Shown here: positions 53,573-62,162 of the stretch, piece by piece | Position numbering within the stretch: position 1 is the first letter of the stretch | How the letters are laid out: each line of letters opens with the position of its first letter | Translations under genes and position numbers: made by a program | The notes under the pieces: generated by a model | Seen by the model: only the letters and a program-made list of their open reading frames with translations | Databases searched by the model: none | What the model was told of the DNA's origin: nothing | Assembly (NCBI RefSeq): GCF_007431345.1 | Contig: NZ_CP041730.1 | Location: forward strand, 372,001 to 436,000 | DNA length: 64,000 bases | From: Chitinimonas arctica | GTDB taxonomy: Bacteria > Pseudomonadota > Gammaproteobacteria > Burkholderiales > Chitinimonadaceae | Reading direction: 5' to 3'

Positions 53573-53862
53573 GGTCTACCCTCTATACCTGCCACGCCGT
53601 AAGGCAGGGTTAAGCAACGTCGGCAAGCCCAGGCGGATCACGCCGAACTTGCCATCCAGAAATCGATTATTGCGCTTAACCGGCGCCATGACACCAAATA
53701 ACCGCAGACTCAACTTTCGAGTCTAGCGTATTAATTGACGCCGCATCAATCAATTCGAGATCGGCGACAGCTCGCAATATCAGAAAACAGGACAATACCA
53801 CTGAAAGACATGCACATACCACTAAAGACATCTACCTTATTATTTTACGTTGTCTTTTTGCA

Positions 53863-53888
53863 ACAAAGGCCGCGTAAGCGGCCTTTGT
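53863..53888 (-). terminator. terminator of the tRNA operon
   Basis: ACAAAGGCCGC pairs with GCGGCCTTTGT around GTAA. On the minus strand a T-rich stretch (TTGCAAAAAGAC region) follows. It lies 12 bp past the last tRNA. Confidence 0.75.
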
Positions 53889-53900
53889 CGTGGGTATTTA

Positions 53901-53977
53901 TGGTGCGCCCGAAGAGATTCGAACTCCTGACCCCTTGGTTCGTAGCCAAGTACTCTATCCAGCTGAGCTACGGGCGC
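53901..53977 (-). tRNA. tRNA-Arg (ACG), copy 2
   Basis: It is 77 bases with encoded CCA. The acceptor GCGCCCG pairs fully with CGGGCGC. The anticodon loop is CTACGAA, giving ACG (A34 is expected to be modified to inosine). The T-arm is CAGGAGTTCGAATCTCTTC-type. Confidence 0.95.
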
Positions 53978-54023
53978 ATTACTTGAGATTGCGTTTACTG
54001 CGACTGCCTGAGTTGTTGTTAAG

Positions 54024-54100
54024 TGGTGCGCCCGAAGAGATTCGAACTCCTGACCCCTTGGTTCGTAGCCAAGTACTCTATCCAGCTGAGCTACGAGCGC
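54024..54100 (-). tRNA. tRNA-Arg (ACG), copy 1
   Basis: It is identical to the neighbouring copy except for the 5' acceptor strand, GCGCTCG instead of GCGCCCG. That makes a U-G pair at position 5-68. The anticodon is ACG and CCA is encoded. The two copies lie 46 bp apart. Confidence 0.95.
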
Positions 54101-54151
54101 ACTGATACTTCAATACAACAACAACTTTCAAAACAACCGCCGTGAAACACT

Positions 54152-54245
54152 TGGCGGAGAAGGAGGGATTCGAACCCTCGATACAGGTTTGTGCCCGTAT
54201 GCTCCCTTAGCAGGGGAGTGCCTTCGACCACTCGGCCACTTCTCC
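54152..54245 (-). tRNA. tRNA-Ser (GCT)
   Basis: It is 94 bases with the long variable arm of class II tRNAs (ATACGGGCACAAACCTGTAT). Anticodon loop CTGCTAA gives GCU for serine AGC/AGU. CCA is encoded. It is first in the three-tRNA operon. Confidence 0.95.
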
Positions 54246-54294
54246 GTCTCAAGAGGGCGCCACTATAGCTGGGCATTTGGGACACGTCAAGCGT

Positions 54295-55521
54295 TCATGG
54301 CTCTTGATCGAGATTAAATGCCTTGTGCAGCACTCGCACAGCCAGTTCCAGGTACTTTTCGTCCAGCACCACGGAGATTTTGATCTCGGATGTTGAGATC
54401 ATTTGAATGTTGATGCCCTCTTCCGCCAGCGTGCGGAACATGGTCGAAGCGATGCCCACGTGCGAGCGCATGCCCACGCCCACCACCGATACCTTGCAGA
54501 TCTTGTCGTCGCCGGAGATGGACTTGGCACCGATATGGCCCTGCACGCCCTCCAGGATGCGCAAGGCACTCTGGTATTCATTGCGCGGCACGGTGAACGA
54601 GAAGTCGGTATGGCCTTCCACGCCGACGTTCTGGATGATCATGTCCACATCGACATTGGCGTCCGCGACCGGCCCCAGTATCTGGTAGGCGATGCCGGGC
54701 TTGTCCGGCACGCCGGTGACATTGATGCGTGCCTCGTCCCGGTTGAAGGCGATGCCCGAAATAATGGCTTTTTCCATGCAGTCTTCTTCCTCGAATGTAA
54801 TCAGCGTGCCGTCGCCTTCATCTTGAAAGCTGGAGAGCACGCGCAGTTTGACCTTGTACTTGCCGGCGAACTCGACCGAGCGGATTTGCAATACCTTGGA
54901 ACCCAGGCTGGCCATTTCGAGCATTTCCTCGAAAGTGACCGTCTTCAGCCGGCGGGCTTCCGGCACCACGCGCGGGTCGGTGGTGTAGACGCCGTCCACG
55001 TCGGTATATATCTGGCATTCATCCGCCTTGAGCGCAGCGGCAAGCGCCACGCCCGTGGTATCTGAGCCGCCACGGCCCAGCGTGGTGATATTGCCCAGCT
55101 CATCCACACCCTGGAAGCCGGCCACCACCACCACCCGGCCCGCCGCCAGGTCGGCGCGCATGGGCGCTTCATCTATATGCTGGATACGCGCCTTGGTATG
55201 GGAGGCATCGGTCAATATCCGCACCTGCCCGCCGGTGTAGCTGCGGGCGTCGAGGCCGATCGCTTTCAAGGCCATGGATAGGAGGCCAATGGTGACCTGC
55301 TCGCCGGTGGAGATGATGACATCCAGCTCACGCGGATCCGGTTCGGCCTGGATTTCCCTGGCCAAGGCAATCAGCCGGTTGGTTTCACCGCTCATGGCGG
55401 AGACCACGACAACCACCTCGTGACCCTGAGCCCTATATTTGGCGATGCGACGAGCCACATTCTTGATTCGCTCGGGCGAACCCATCGATGTGCCGCCGTA
55501 CTTCTGGACGATTAGCGCCAT
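54295..55521 (-). CDS. lysC: aspartate kinase
   Basis: It encodes 408 residues. The kinase part starts MALIVQKYGGTSMGSPERIK and has GGSDTTGVALAAALKADECQ and YTDVDGVYTTDPR. Two ACT domains lie at the end (AYQILGPVADANVDVDMIIQ, GVGMRSHVGIASTMFRTLAE). It makes aspartyl phosphate, the first step to lysine, threonine and methionine, and is feedback-controlled through the ACT pair. It is followed by the tRNA operon on the same strand. Confidence 0.95.
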   Translation of the reverse strand: MALIVQKYGGTSMGSPERIKNVARRIAKYRAQGHEVVVVVSAMSGETNRLIALAREIQAEPDPRELDVIISTGEQVTIGLLSMALKAIGLDARSYTGGQVRILTDASHTKARIQHIDEAPMRADLAAGRVVVVAGFQGVDELGNITTLGRGGSDTTGVALAAALKADECQIYTDVDGVYTTDPRVVPEARRLKTVTFEEMLEMASLGSKVLQIRSVEFAGKYKVKLRVLSSFQDEGDGTLITFEEEDCMEKAIISGIAFNRDEARINVTGVPDKPGIAYQILGPVADANVDVDMIIQNVGVEGHTDFSFTVPRNEYQSALRILEGVQGHIGAKSISGDDKICKVSVVGVGMRSHVGIASTMFRTLAEEGINIQMISTSEIKISVVLDEKYLELAVRVLHKAFNLDQEP

Positions 55522-55786
55522 TCCTTCCCTCGGGTCTTACTTAATGAAAGGAATCGAATCTAAAGAAAGCCTCGCCCGAAGACAAGGCGCGCTTGCCTCC
55601 GTTTATTAGAATTTTTCGCAAGGGCCCCGCCCTCATTGGGCTATAAGCCATATACAGCGTTGGTTGACGGCGAAAATCGCGGGGGATATGAGGATGCGAC
55701 GCCACCTTGGCGAGCAAGCGCTTGCGGGAAATTTAGCCGCTCGGCGCGGTCGCCGATATCCACGCGACATCAATCTATCGGGAGGC

Positions 55787-55797
55787 TATGGTATAAA
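55787..55797 (+). promoter_or_regulatory. possible extended -10 for lplT
   Basis: TATGGTATAAA contains TG-x-TATAAA 43 bp before the lplT start. No good -35 is found. The rest of the 318-base gap between lysC and lplT shows no gene. Confidence 0.35.
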
Positions 55798-55839
55798 GCC
55801 GCTTCCTCCACACCGCGCCTTGCCAAGCGACGCCTTCTG

Positions 55840-57132
55840 ATGAATCGCGGTTTCTACACTATTCTGACCGCGCAGTTTCTCTCTGCGCTGGCGGACAATG
55901 CTCTCTTTATCGCCGCCCTGGCACTGCTCAAGATCCAGGAGGCACCGGCTTGGCACCAGTCCATGTTGCTATGGTGCTTTACCGTTTCTTATGTCGTGCT
56001 GGCCCCTTTTGCCGGCTCCTTCGCCGACTCCATGCACAAGGGCAAGGCCATGATGCTGTGCAACGGCATCAAGTTGCTCGGCTGCGTCGGCATGCTGGTG
56101 GGCCTGCCTCCCCTGCTGGCCTACGCCGTGGTCGGTTTCGGCGCCGCTGCCTACTCGCCGGCCAAGTACGGCATCGTGACCGAATACCTGCCGCATGAGC
56201 AGTTGGTCGCCGCCAATGGCTGGCTGGAGGGCGCGACGGTCAGCGCCATTATCTTCGGCACCGTGCTGGGCGGCCTGATCGCCGGGCCGCGCATGGGGGA
56301 ATGGCTGGCCATCACGCCGCTACATATGCTGAGCGCGCCGGTCTTTGCCCTGGTCGTACTGTGCTTTATCTATCTCGCGGCCGCCTGGGTGAATCTCTAT
56401 ATCCCCAAGCTGAACGTGGAACTCAAGCCCATCCATTACAGCCCGCGCTTCCTGATACGCGAATTCTGGGATTGCGTGATCAAGTTGTGGCGCGATCCGC
56501 AAGGCCAGCTGTCCTTGGCGGTCACCACCCTGTTCTGGGGCGCCGGCGCCACCATGCGCCTGGTCGTGATCAATTGGGCGGTGATCTGGCTGGGCTTCAA
56601 TCTGGAGGAAGCCACCCGCCTGGTCGCGGTGGTCGCTTTCGGCACGGCCGCCGGCGCCATCCTGGCCGGCCGCCTGATTCCGCTACGGCAAGCCTTCCGG
56701 GTGCTGCCTGCCGGCGTCGCCATGGGCGTCATGGTCATCAGCATGCTGTTTATCAATAATGTCGTACTGGCCGGCACACAGATGTTCCTGGTCGGCGCCC
56801 TGGCCGGCTTCTTCGTGGTGCCGCTCAATGCCATGCTGCAACACCGTGGCCATCTATTGATGGGCGCGGGCCATTCGATCGCGGTGCAGAATTTCAACGA
56901 AAATCTCGGCATCCTGGTCATGGTCGGCGGCCATGCCTTGCTGGTGAAATATTTCAGCAGCCCGCTCAGCGACAATATGCACGGCCACGCGCTCGCCTAT
57001 TTCCAAAGCCTGGGCGGCGTACCCCCGATGTACAGCATCATTATCGGTTTTGGCCTGCTGCTGATCATTCCCATGCTCTACATCATGCATCTACACCGTC
57101 GCGGCCAAGCGGCAGGGCTGATGCACGATTAA
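55840..57132 (+). CDS. lplT: LplT-type lysophospholipid transporter
   Basis: It encodes 430 residues from MNRGFYTILTAQFLSALADN, which is the conserved LplT start; the longer frame upstream is not conserved in style. An MFS fold of 12 helices includes FAGSFADSMHKGKAMMLCNG and AAYSPAKYGIVTEYLPHEQL. LplT flips lysophospholipids inward for re-acylation. In many proteobacteria it is fused or adjacent to an acyltransferase; none is here. Confidence 0.9.
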   Translation: MNRGFYTILTAQFLSALADNALFIAALALLKIQEAPAWHQSMLLWCFTVSYVVLAPFAGSFADSMHKGKAMMLCNGIKLLGCVGMLVGLPPLLAYAVVGFGAAAYSPAKYGIVTEYLPHEQLVAANGWLEGATVSAIIFGTVLGGLIAGPRMGEWLAITPLHMLSAPVFALVVLCFIYLAAAWVNLYIPKLNVELKPIHYSPRFLIREFWDCVIKLWRDPQGQLSLAVTTLFWGAGATMRLVVINWAVIWLGFNLEEATRLVAVVAFGTAAGAILAGRLIPLRQAFRVLPAGVAMGVMVISMLFINNVVLAGTQMFLVGALAGFFVVPLNAMLQHRGHLLMGAGHSIAVQNFNENLGILVMVGGHALLVKYFSSPLSDNMHGHALAYFQSLGGVPPMYSIIIGFGLLLIIPMLYIMHLHRRGQAAGLMHD

Positions 57133-57144
57133 AGCGCAGGAGCG

Positions 57145-57169
57145 CCGGGCCGCCGAGTAGGCGGCCCGG
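57145..57169. terminator. hairpin between lplT and ung
   Basis: CCGGGCCGCC pairs perfectly with GGCGGCCCGG around GAGTA between two convergent genes. T-runs are absent, so efficiency is uncertain. Confidence 0.6.
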
Positions 57170-57173
57170 GAAA

Positions 57174-57848
57174 TCAAGCCAGGGCCCAATCGATAGGCGC
57201 CCTGCCCCGCGCGACCAGGTAGCGGTTGGCTTCGGAAAAATGCCCATTGCCGAGAAAACCGCGGTAGGCGGAGAGCGGCGATGGGTGAGGCGAACGCAAT
57301 ACACAGTGCCGGTCAGCATCGATCAAGCCAGTCTTGGCTTCCGCGTAAGCTCCCCACAGCAAAAACACGATGCCGTCATGGCGCTGCGCCAATCGCGCAA
57401 TCAGCGTATCGGTAAATTGCTCCCAGCCGCGCTTGCGGTGGGCGCCCGCTTTTTCCGCCTCCACCGTCAGCACGCTGTTCAGCAGCAACACACCCTGCCG
57501 TGTCCATCCCGCCAGATTGCCGTGTTGCGGCGGCGAACATCCCAGGTCCCGACTGATTTCCTTGAAGATATTGACCAGGGAAGGCGGCGGACGCACGCCC
57601 AGGGGGACCGAAAAACTCAGTCCATGCGCCTGGCCGGCTCCATGGTAGGGATCCTGACCCAGGATCACCACGCCGACATCAGCCGGGTCAACCGCCGCCA
57701 GGGCAGCATAACGCAAGGGTTCTGGCGGGTAGATTTGCTTGCCGGCGGCCGTTTCCGCCTGAAGGAATTGCTGCAGTGCCGTCCAATAGGGCTGGCGGAC
57801 TTGATCCGCCAGCAGATCCGCCCAGGCGGAGGGTAAATCAATCATCAT
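57174..57848 (-). CDS. ung: uracil-DNA glycosylase
   Basis: It encodes 224 residues from MMIDLPSAWADLLADQ. The catalytic water-activating motif is VVILGQDPYHGAGQAHGLSF (with the Asp), and the Leu loop is HPSPLSAYRGFLGNGHF. It removes uracil from DNA. The start overlaps the end of the PilZ-like gene by 11 bases. Confidence 0.95.
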   Translation of the reverse strand: MMIDLPSAWADLLADQVRQPYWTALQQFLQAETAAGKQIYPPEPLRYAALAAVDPADVGVVILGQDPYHGAGQAHGLSFSVPLGVRPPPSLVNIFKEISRDLGCSPPQHGNLAGWTRQGVLLLNSVLTVEAEKAGAHRKRGWEQFTDTLIARLAQRHDGIVFLLWGAYAEAKTGLIDADRHCVLRSPHPSPLSAYRGFLGNGHFSEANRYLVARGRAPIDWALA

Positions 57849-58359
57849 GTGGGTGTTTGCGCTCGAAGATTTCACGGCGATGGCGCCGAAAGATGGTTTT
57901 TTCCAGCCAGTCCTGCAACTCGGCATCCAGATGCTGAAAGCTGCAGTTCACACGCCAGCCGCCCGCTTCCGCCAGGCAGCTGTCGATATGGGCCGACAAA
58001 TAAAGGGGCTGTGGAATACGCGGTGACAGGTGCAAGACCAAGGTGCCGACATCGCCGACCGGCAAGGCCGTTGCCGCCAGCCAACTCGCACCGCCGCCAT
58101 GCAGGACCAGTGGCCGCGTCGGCGGCAGCGGTTCGCCCCGGGCCAGCAATTGGCCCAATAGCTGCAAGGTCAGGTCCACCCGCGCTTCCAGCGCCTGCCA
58201 GCGCAACGCTTCCGGACCGTCTTCATCGTCAAGATGAGGCGGCGCCGCCTCCAGTAAGGCCAAGACCCGCAGCAGCAATACGCCGTCGGTACCTGGCGGC
58301 GGCGCGGCATGCAGCCAGGCGAGGGGCAGATCGAGATCGATGGATAGCGCAGCGGCCAT
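57838..58359 (-). CDS. PilZ-like protein
   Basis: It encodes 173 residues from MAAALSIDLDLPLAWLHAAP. Two parts are seen: an N-terminal helical part (ARVDLTLQLLGQLLARG) and a C-terminal beta part with VGTLVLHLSPRIPQPLYLSA and QDWLEKTIFRRHRREIF, the usual end of atypical PilZ domains. The canonical RxxxR/DxSxxG c-di-GMP residues are not evident, so binding is doubtful. It is coupled to ung. Confidence 0.6.
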   Translation of the reverse strand: MAAALSIDLDLPLAWLHAAPPPGTDGVLLLRVLALLEAAPPHLDDEDGPEALRWQALEARVDLTLQLLGQLLARGEPLPPTRPLVLHGGGASWLAATALPVGDVGTLVLHLSPRIPQPLYLSAHIDSCLAEAGGWRVNCSFQHLDAELQDWLEKTIFRRHRREIFERKHPHDD

Positions 58360-58573
58360 GCAAGCCTCCAGTCTGATACAGATAAGTATACCCCTTAGGG
58401 GCACTCAGTAAGGAATACGGGCCCAAGCAGTCGCCGGCGTAGCGGACACAGCAATGGTTCCAGTAGATTTGTTTACAGTTTCCCTAGCTTGGCAAAGCAC
58501 TAGGCGCCTATCTAGACTTTATATTCCATTAATCCTCCCCTCGCGGATTTGCAGGCCGGTCCGCTCACTATCC

Positions 58574-59407
58574 ATGGTAAAAAAACATCTGTTGCCCAGC
58601 CTCTTCCTGCTGCTTTCCAGCGGTCCGCTGCTGGCGAACGAAGCCCCGGCGGCGAAACCCGTCAAGATGGGCAAACCGGTCAGTGCCGCTCACGAACACA
58701 AGGCCGCCGATGTGCATGCGGAAGATCCCAACCACTGGAGCTACACCGGGCCGAAGACCGGACCGCAGAACTGGTCCAGGCTGAATGCCGCCAATACCCC
58801 CTGCAGTGAAGGCAAAGAGCAATCGCCCGTCAATGTGTCCGGCGCCGTGGGCCAACAACTGGCACCGCTGAAGTTTTCCTACGGCATGAGCAAGCTGGCC
58901 ATCGTCAATAATGGCCACACCATCCAGGTCAATATCGATCCGGGCAGTTGGCTGGAGGCCCTGGGCGAGCGCTATGAATTGAAGCAGTTCCATTTCCATA
59001 CGCCCAGTGAAGAGCTGATCAGCGGCAAGCAATTCCCGCTGGTCGCCCATATGGTGCATAAGAGCGAAGCGGGACAGTTGGCGGTCGTCGCCGTGCTGTT
59101 CAAGGAAGGCAAGGAACACCCCTTGCTGCAGACCCATTGGGAGCGGTTGCCGGAAGAACACGGCGAAAGCCGCAGCTACGAAGAGCGCTCGTTCAGCCCC
59201 GCCGGCCTGCTGCCAGGCAACTTGAAGTACTACACCCTGACCGGGTCGCTCACCACCCCGCCCTGCTCGGAGGGTGTGCGCTGGTTGATCCTGAAGACGC
59301 CCGTCGAGCTTTCCAGCGCCCAGCTGGCACGGTTCCGTCGCGAGTTCCCCTTCAATGCCCGCCCGGTCCAACCCATCAACGGCCGGGAAATCCTGGAAAG
59401 CATGTAG
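58574..59407 (+). CDS. alpha-type carbonic anhydrase, periplasmic
   Basis: It encodes 277 residues from MVKKHLLPSLFLLLSSGPLL; signal cleavage is near LLA/NEA. After a His/Ala-rich linker the catalytic domain has HWSYTG, QSPVNV, the zinc ligands in LKQFHFHTPSEE and LVAHMVHKS, and LTTPPCSEGVRWLI. It interconverts CO2 and bicarbonate in the periplasm. It is full length for the family. Confidence 0.95.
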   Translation: MVKKHLLPSLFLLLSSGPLLANEAPAAKPVKMGKPVSAAHEHKAADVHAEDPNHWSYTGPKTGPQNWSRLNAANTPCSEGKEQSPVNVSGAVGQQLAPLKFSYGMSKLAIVNNGHTIQVNIDPGSWLEALGERYELKQFHFHTPSEELISGKQFPLVAHMVHKSEAGQLAVVAVLFKEGKEHPLLQTHWERLPEEHGESRSYEERSFSPAGLLPGNLKYYTLTGSLTTPPCSEGVRWLILKTPVELSSAQLARFRREFPFNARPVQPINGREILESM

Positions 59408-59464
59408 GCGCGCATTTCGGCCGGTGCGGAGGCGGAGTAGAATCGCGGCCAACCGAGTCCCCAG

Positions 59465-59488
59465 CAACGCGGCCCTCCGGCCGCGTTG
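59465..59488 (+). terminator. terminator after carbonic anhydrase
   Basis: CAACGCGGCC pairs with GGCCGCGTTG around CTCC, followed by TCGTTT. It lies only 22 bp before the next start. Confidence 0.7.
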
Positions 59489-59510
59489 TCGTTTCTGCCG
59501 AAAGTTGCCA

Positions 59511-60281
59511 ATGACTACTCAGTTGTTCACGCCTGCCGAGCTCGAAACCTTTCAGCGGCAGGGTTTTATCGTCGTCCGCGCCATGGCCGACGCAGAATTG
59601 CGGCAAGCTCTGCTCGCCACCGGCAAGGACCAGCTGGCCCGTGCCATCGAACCGATCGAATATGAAGCCGACACCCACTATCCCGGCGCGCCCAGCTCGC
59701 GCGAGGCGGCCGGTGGCCAGACGGCAAGGCGGCTGAAGCAGGTCTATGCCCGTGACGAGGTGTTTAGGCGCTGGGCTTTGGACGCAAGCCTGGCGGGCCG
59801 GGTAAGGCAATTGCTGGGCAGCGAACATATCGCGCTGAGCCAGGCCCACCACAATAGCCTGATGACCAAGCAGCCGGCATTCTCCAGCGTGACCCACTGG
59901 CATCGCGATATCCGCTATTGGAGCTTTGAAGACAGCAACCTGATCTCGGTGTGGTTGGCACTGGGCATGGAAGTGCGCGAGAACGGCTGCCTGGGCTTTC
60001 TACCGGGAAGCCATACCATGGACATCTCCGCCGAGCGCTTCGAGAACCGCGCCTTTCTGCGGCCGGACCTGGCGGAGAACCAGGCCTTGATCGAACAGGC
60101 CGTCTTCCCCGAATTGGCGCCGGGCGACGTGGTGTTCTTCCATGCCCGTACCTTCCACGCCGCCGGCTGGAATCGGACCGAGACCAGCAAGTATTCGCTG
60201 GTCTTCGGCTATCACCGCCAAGACAATCACCCGCTACCCGGCAGCCGCAGCGCCAGCCTGCCGTCGGTCGCGCTGGCCTGA
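59511..60281 (+). CDS. phytanoyl-CoA dioxygenase (PhyH) family protein
   Basis: It encodes 256 residues from MTTQLFTPAELETFQRQGFI. The iron ligands fit HWHRDIRYW (HxD) and a distal His in FFHARTFHAAGWNRTE. The 2-oxoglutarate-binding Arg is probably in the latter. An Fe(II)/2OG oxygenase with unknown small-molecule substrate. GC-rich and core-like. Confidence 0.85.
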   Translation: MTTQLFTPAELETFQRQGFIVVRAMADAELRQALLATGKDQLARAIEPIEYEADTHYPGAPSSREAAGGQTARRLKQVYARDEVFRRWALDASLAGRVRQLLGSEHIALSQAHHNSLMTKQPAFSSVTHWHRDIRYWSFEDSNLISVWLALGMEVRENGCLGFLPGSHTMDISAERFENRAFLRPDLAENQALIEQAVFPELAPGDVVFFHARTFHAAGWNRTETSKYSLVFGYHRQDNHPLPGSRSASLPSVALA

Positions 60282-60352
60282 CCCCCCTGCCGGCGAGGGG
60301 CACCCCACACAAAGCGTGTAGGGCGTCCCGGGTCGATTGTCACTGCCTGGTC

Positions 60353-60748
60353 TTAGGATTCAACATAGTGAATCCACTTCTGAGCAGCCAGGGGCCGGCC
60401 GCTTATACAAAACTCCCTCGCGATATCCTTCGATCTTTGCCCATCACGGCATAACTGGAACGAGGGCCAATAATCGCCCGCTATGTCTACTTTGGTCGTG
60501 TCCGCAGTTCCATTGTCGAAGATATACGTCTCCTTATCGGAAGCAAACAGGCAAATATGCGTCAGTCCTGGCTTACCAAGGAACATCATGTTCTTTCCGT
60601 CGGTGGTAAAAAGCGTCAGACATTCAAGCCGCCCAGCGTTGATATCAGCCAGCCGTTCGAATACATATGGCAAAGTTGGTGTGTTTTTCCAATCCGAAAA
60701 TGCTTCACCGACCAAACGATGCGAGCACTTCTCGATCATACTTTCCAT
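60353..60748 (-). CDS. Imm1-like immunity protein
   Basis: It encodes 131 residues. Imm1-type features are alternating strands (LTHICLFASDKETYIFDNGT) and the closing IAREFCISGRPLAAQKWIHY, like the A-x-x-F-x-x-TG-x-RP-x-x-x-W end of the family. Imm1 proteins are known partners of deaminase toxins. The start overlaps the toxin end by 13 bases (60736-60748), so both are made together. It probably binds and blocks the toxin in the cytoplasm. Confidence 0.65.
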   Translation of the reverse strand: MESMIEKCSHRLVGEAFSDWKNTPTLPYVFERLADINAGRLECLTLFTTDGKNMMFLGKPGLTHICLFASDKETYIFDNGTADTTKVDIAGDYWPSFQLCRDGQRSKDIAREFCISGRPLAAQKWIHYVES

Positions 60749-61683
60749 TGAGCACCACTCCTGCTAAAGTCTTCAGGGTCCGTAAATTCAACCACGCCGT
60801 CAGGATGAACAACTGTCAATCCGCTCAGCCCCAATTTAAGTGCCATTTTCTTTATATCAGATTGGCAATAGCCACATACCGGCTTACCAATAATATAAAT
60901 CACGGGAGCACCTCCCCTTTGACCTGTTTTATATGCCTGCTCCATTGCCCCAATTTCAGCATGTGCAGTAGCCCACGTATTATTCGGCCTTTCAGCCTTC
61001 TCTTTGGCCTCGCTGTAAATCGATAATTTTTCATCAGTCGCCAATGTAGAATTGCGCGCCCTCTGATTAACATCGTAATATTTTTTTCCATTATACAGAA
61101 GCACCGCCTCGCACTTAAGTAGACTCCTACCGTCCTCATCTACACCCATAGTGATACTAGCCGCGCCACGCAAAGCGGGAATGCCGAGAAACTCGTTCAC
61201 AACGGGGTTGTCGATCTCCATTTGACTTGCCGCCAGCGGTAGCGCCGGCCGGCTCGACTGACTAGCTGCCGGTAAGCTGACTGGACGCTGCGCCCGCAGG
61301 GCTTCGCGCTGCGCCCGCACCGCAGCGCCAGCTTGGCGCAGCGCCTCCACCGAAGCGTCATCGCGGCCACGCCGGGCATCCGAAGTTTTCGCAGAGCCTG
61401 TGCCAGCCAAACCAAGATGATCATAAGCAACACTTCCATTTTGTTTCTTCTGATTACGCACTCCGTTTGTGGGTTTTTCCTTTTTCTGACTATGCACTCC
61501 GCTTGTGCGATCTTTTTGCGTCAGATTCCTGAGTGTTTCGCCAAAATTATTATCCTTTTGACCACGCTCGATGCTTCCCAGTGTATCAGTGGACGAAAGT
61601 TTCTGATCCGCAAGCGGAAGGTTAGCGTAGCTGGTAGTATTATCCAAAGGGGCTACTTTGTATGATATATTTGGCAGATCCAT
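60736..61683 (-). CDS. deaminase-fold toxin without a carrier
   Basis: It encodes 315 residues. Residues 1-155 are Gln/Lys/Ser/Ala-rich and unfolded, with an Arg/Ala helix at 115-135. The C-terminal domain has TWATAHAEIGAMEQAYKTG (H241, E243), then VIYIIGKPVCGYC (C270, C273) and GLTVVHPDGVVEF. This is the H-A-E plus P-x-C-x2-C zinc site of cytidine-deaminase-like toxins. There is no RHS, PAAR or signal peptide; export could be by type III or VI secretion. The target base and nucleic acid are unknown. Confidence 0.75.
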   Translation of the reverse strand: MDLPNISYKVAPLDNTTSYANLPLADQKLSSTDTLGSIERGQKDNNFGETLRNLTQKDRTSGVHSQKKEKPTNGVRNQKKQNGSVAYDHLGLAGTGSAKTSDARRGRDDASVEALRQAGAAVRAQREALRAQRPVSLPAASQSSRPALPLAASQMEIDNPVVNEFLGIPALRGAASITMGVDEDGRSLLKCEAVLLYNGKKYYDVNQRARNSTLATDEKLSIYSEAKEKAERPNNTWATAHAEIGAMEQAYKTGQRGGAPVIYIIGKPVCGYCQSDIKKMALKLGLSGLTVVHPDGVVEFTDPEDFSRSGAQWKV

Positions 61684-62162
61684 TACTATTCTTTCCTAAT
61701 TTATATATAAAAACCGCGCCTTCCAAAACACCTTCTCCGCGCGAAGCATAAGTTCGTATGCCAAATGATAATTTTCACTGATTGACATCTCATTTCATGG
61801 AACCACGCAAAAAATATAGTATCGACAAAAGCGCAAGCCATCTCGCGTATCTATAAAAAGTACACGCACTCTTATTTTATTTTTCTTAAGCTGCTCAATC
61901 TATCGTTAAAAATAGATTACTTTGCATATCTGCCCTACCGGCAAGGCAATGCGCTATGCCTCAGCCACGCCCCTCCATGGCTGCAAGGTGGGGGAGTGGG
62001 GTAAAACAGCGGGGACGGTTGAATCGCTGGGCAAACTGTCATGCCGGCCCAGCCAATACAGTCGGTCGCCGAATGCCGTCGCCGTGTCTGACGGTTTTGC
62101 GAATAGCGGCGTAATCTTGCCGGACTGAGCCATCCGGCTCGGACGCCGCCAAGGTTGTTACC
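61684..62162. other. AT-rich intergenic region
   Basis: These 479 bases between the toxin gene and the EamA gene contain no convincing frame. The first 240 are clearly AT-rich (TTATATATAAAAACC near 61700), marking the border of the acquired cassette. GC rises from about 61930, and a GC hairpin-like stretch lies near 61965-62000. Confidence 0.5.

Noticed and set aside
53735..54105. Open frames of 71-83 codons across the tRNA cluster
   Set aside because: They are translations of the tRNA-Arg genes and repeat the same peptide because the tRNAs are duplicated.
57174..61683. Functional link between the uracil glycosylase and the deaminase toxin
   Set aside because: Ung could repair uracils made by the toxin, but it is a universal housekeeping gene about 2.9 kb away, separated by three unrelated genes and coupled to a PilZ-like gene instead.
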